Source: Chloroflexota bacterium
GTDB taxonomy: Bacteria; Chloroflexota; Limnocylindria; P2-11E
NCBI GenBank assembly: GCA_005889445.1
Contig: VBGS01000123.1
Coordinates: 1-11,753 of the forward strand
Reading direction: 5' to 3'
DNA: 11,753 bases
Made by a program: the position numbers and the translations under genes. Numbering within the stretch: the stretch's first letter is position 1; the number at the start of each line of letters is the position of its first letter. The notes under the pieces are model-generated. The model ran no database searches. It saw only the letters and a list, made by a program, of their open reading frames with translations, and had not been told where the DNA came from. Of the stretch, positions 11,664-11,753 are shown piece after piece.

Positions 11664-11753
11664 GTGAGCGCCGGCGACCTCGGCGCGGCCGCGCTGCGCG
11701 CGGCGCTCTTCCTCGCGCTCTGGGGCACCGGCGCGGCGGTGTACGCGGCGTGG
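11664..11753 (+). CDS. ccmF: Cytochrome c heme lyase subunit CcmF (5' end only)
   Basis: Thirty codons are visible, running off the window edge: GTG, a short polar start (SAGDLG), then a hydrophobic segment LRAALFLALWGTGAAVYAAW, fitting the first TM helix of CcmF, which usually follows ccmE. CcmF is a large WWD-domain membrane protein that takes heme from CcmE and, with CcmH, attaches it to CxxCH apocytochromes. The identity rests mainly on operon position and the N-terminal pattern. No Shine-Dalgarno is seen; coupling to ccmE would have been by GTGA but for the early TAA. Confidence 0.72.
   Translation, partial: MSAGDLGAAALRAALFLALWGTGAAVYAAW

Noticed and set aside
1..11753. tRNA, rRNA, CRISPR, insertion sequence, attachment site or prophage signals
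   Set aside because: No repeated spacers, transposase motifs, terminal repeats or RNA-gene patterns were seen; base composition and codon use look even by eye throughout.

Overview
The window is a gene-dense, GC-rich bacterial chromosomal segment. GTG and TTG starts are common and several genes have no visible Shine-Dalgarno sequence. Cytochrome c maturation system I, a lipoprotein cytochrome c, DUF5667 next to an ECF sigma factor, and a thioredoxin reductase fused to a cyclic-nucleotide-binding domain together suggest a Chloroflexota- or Dormibacterota-like soil or aquatic bacterium. That assignment is inference from gene content; there is no rRNA marker here. I see no tRNA, rRNA, insertion sequence, CRISPR array or origin, and no gene-free stretch longer than about 160 bases.

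Left part (1-5020). A 5'-truncated MFS exporter runs into a convergent gene for a GvpA-like gas vesicle protein. A 157-base spacer with an 8+8 inverted repeat separates gvpA from a divergent single-domain response regulator. The regulator's 3' end overlaps, on the opposite strand, a thioredoxin reductase with a C-terminal cyclic-nucleotide domain that stops halfway. Then come a divergent SGNH/GDSL hydrolase with no ordinary start codon, a DUF2269-like membrane protein whose stop codon interleaves with that of the hydrolase, and a short-chain dehydrogenase whose catalytic Lys is Asn.

Middle part (5020-7445). A full-length dxs (1-deoxyxylulose-5-phosphate synthase, MEP isoprenoid pathway) diverges from the dehydrogenase. 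The 18-base gap holds one near-symmetric -10 element that could drive both genes as leaderless mRNAs. Dxs converges on a second orphan receiver-only response regulator.

Right part (7445-11753). A minus-strand series reads lipoprotein cytochrome c, ECF sigma factor, DUF5667 membrane protein (probably its anti-sigma or sensor partner), then the second response regulator. Divergently, the cytochrome c maturation operon ccmABCDE-F runs off the right edge. Its genes are joined by GTGA/ATGA or short overlaps, and it includes a 31-codon ccmD. CcmA/B and CcmC/D/E load heme onto CcmE and release it for CcmF-dependent attachment to apocytochromes, such as the CGSCH protein encoded next door. In ccmE a TAA stands where the conserved heme-ligand Tyr codon is expected; without it the frame would run to a GTGA overlap with ccmF.

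The observations I rate highest are the ccmE stop codon, the truncated TrxR-cNMP fusion, the shared symmetric -10 between dxs and the dehydrogenase, the isolated GvpA-like gene, and the cytochrome c/ECF sigma/DUF5667 series beside the ccm operon.
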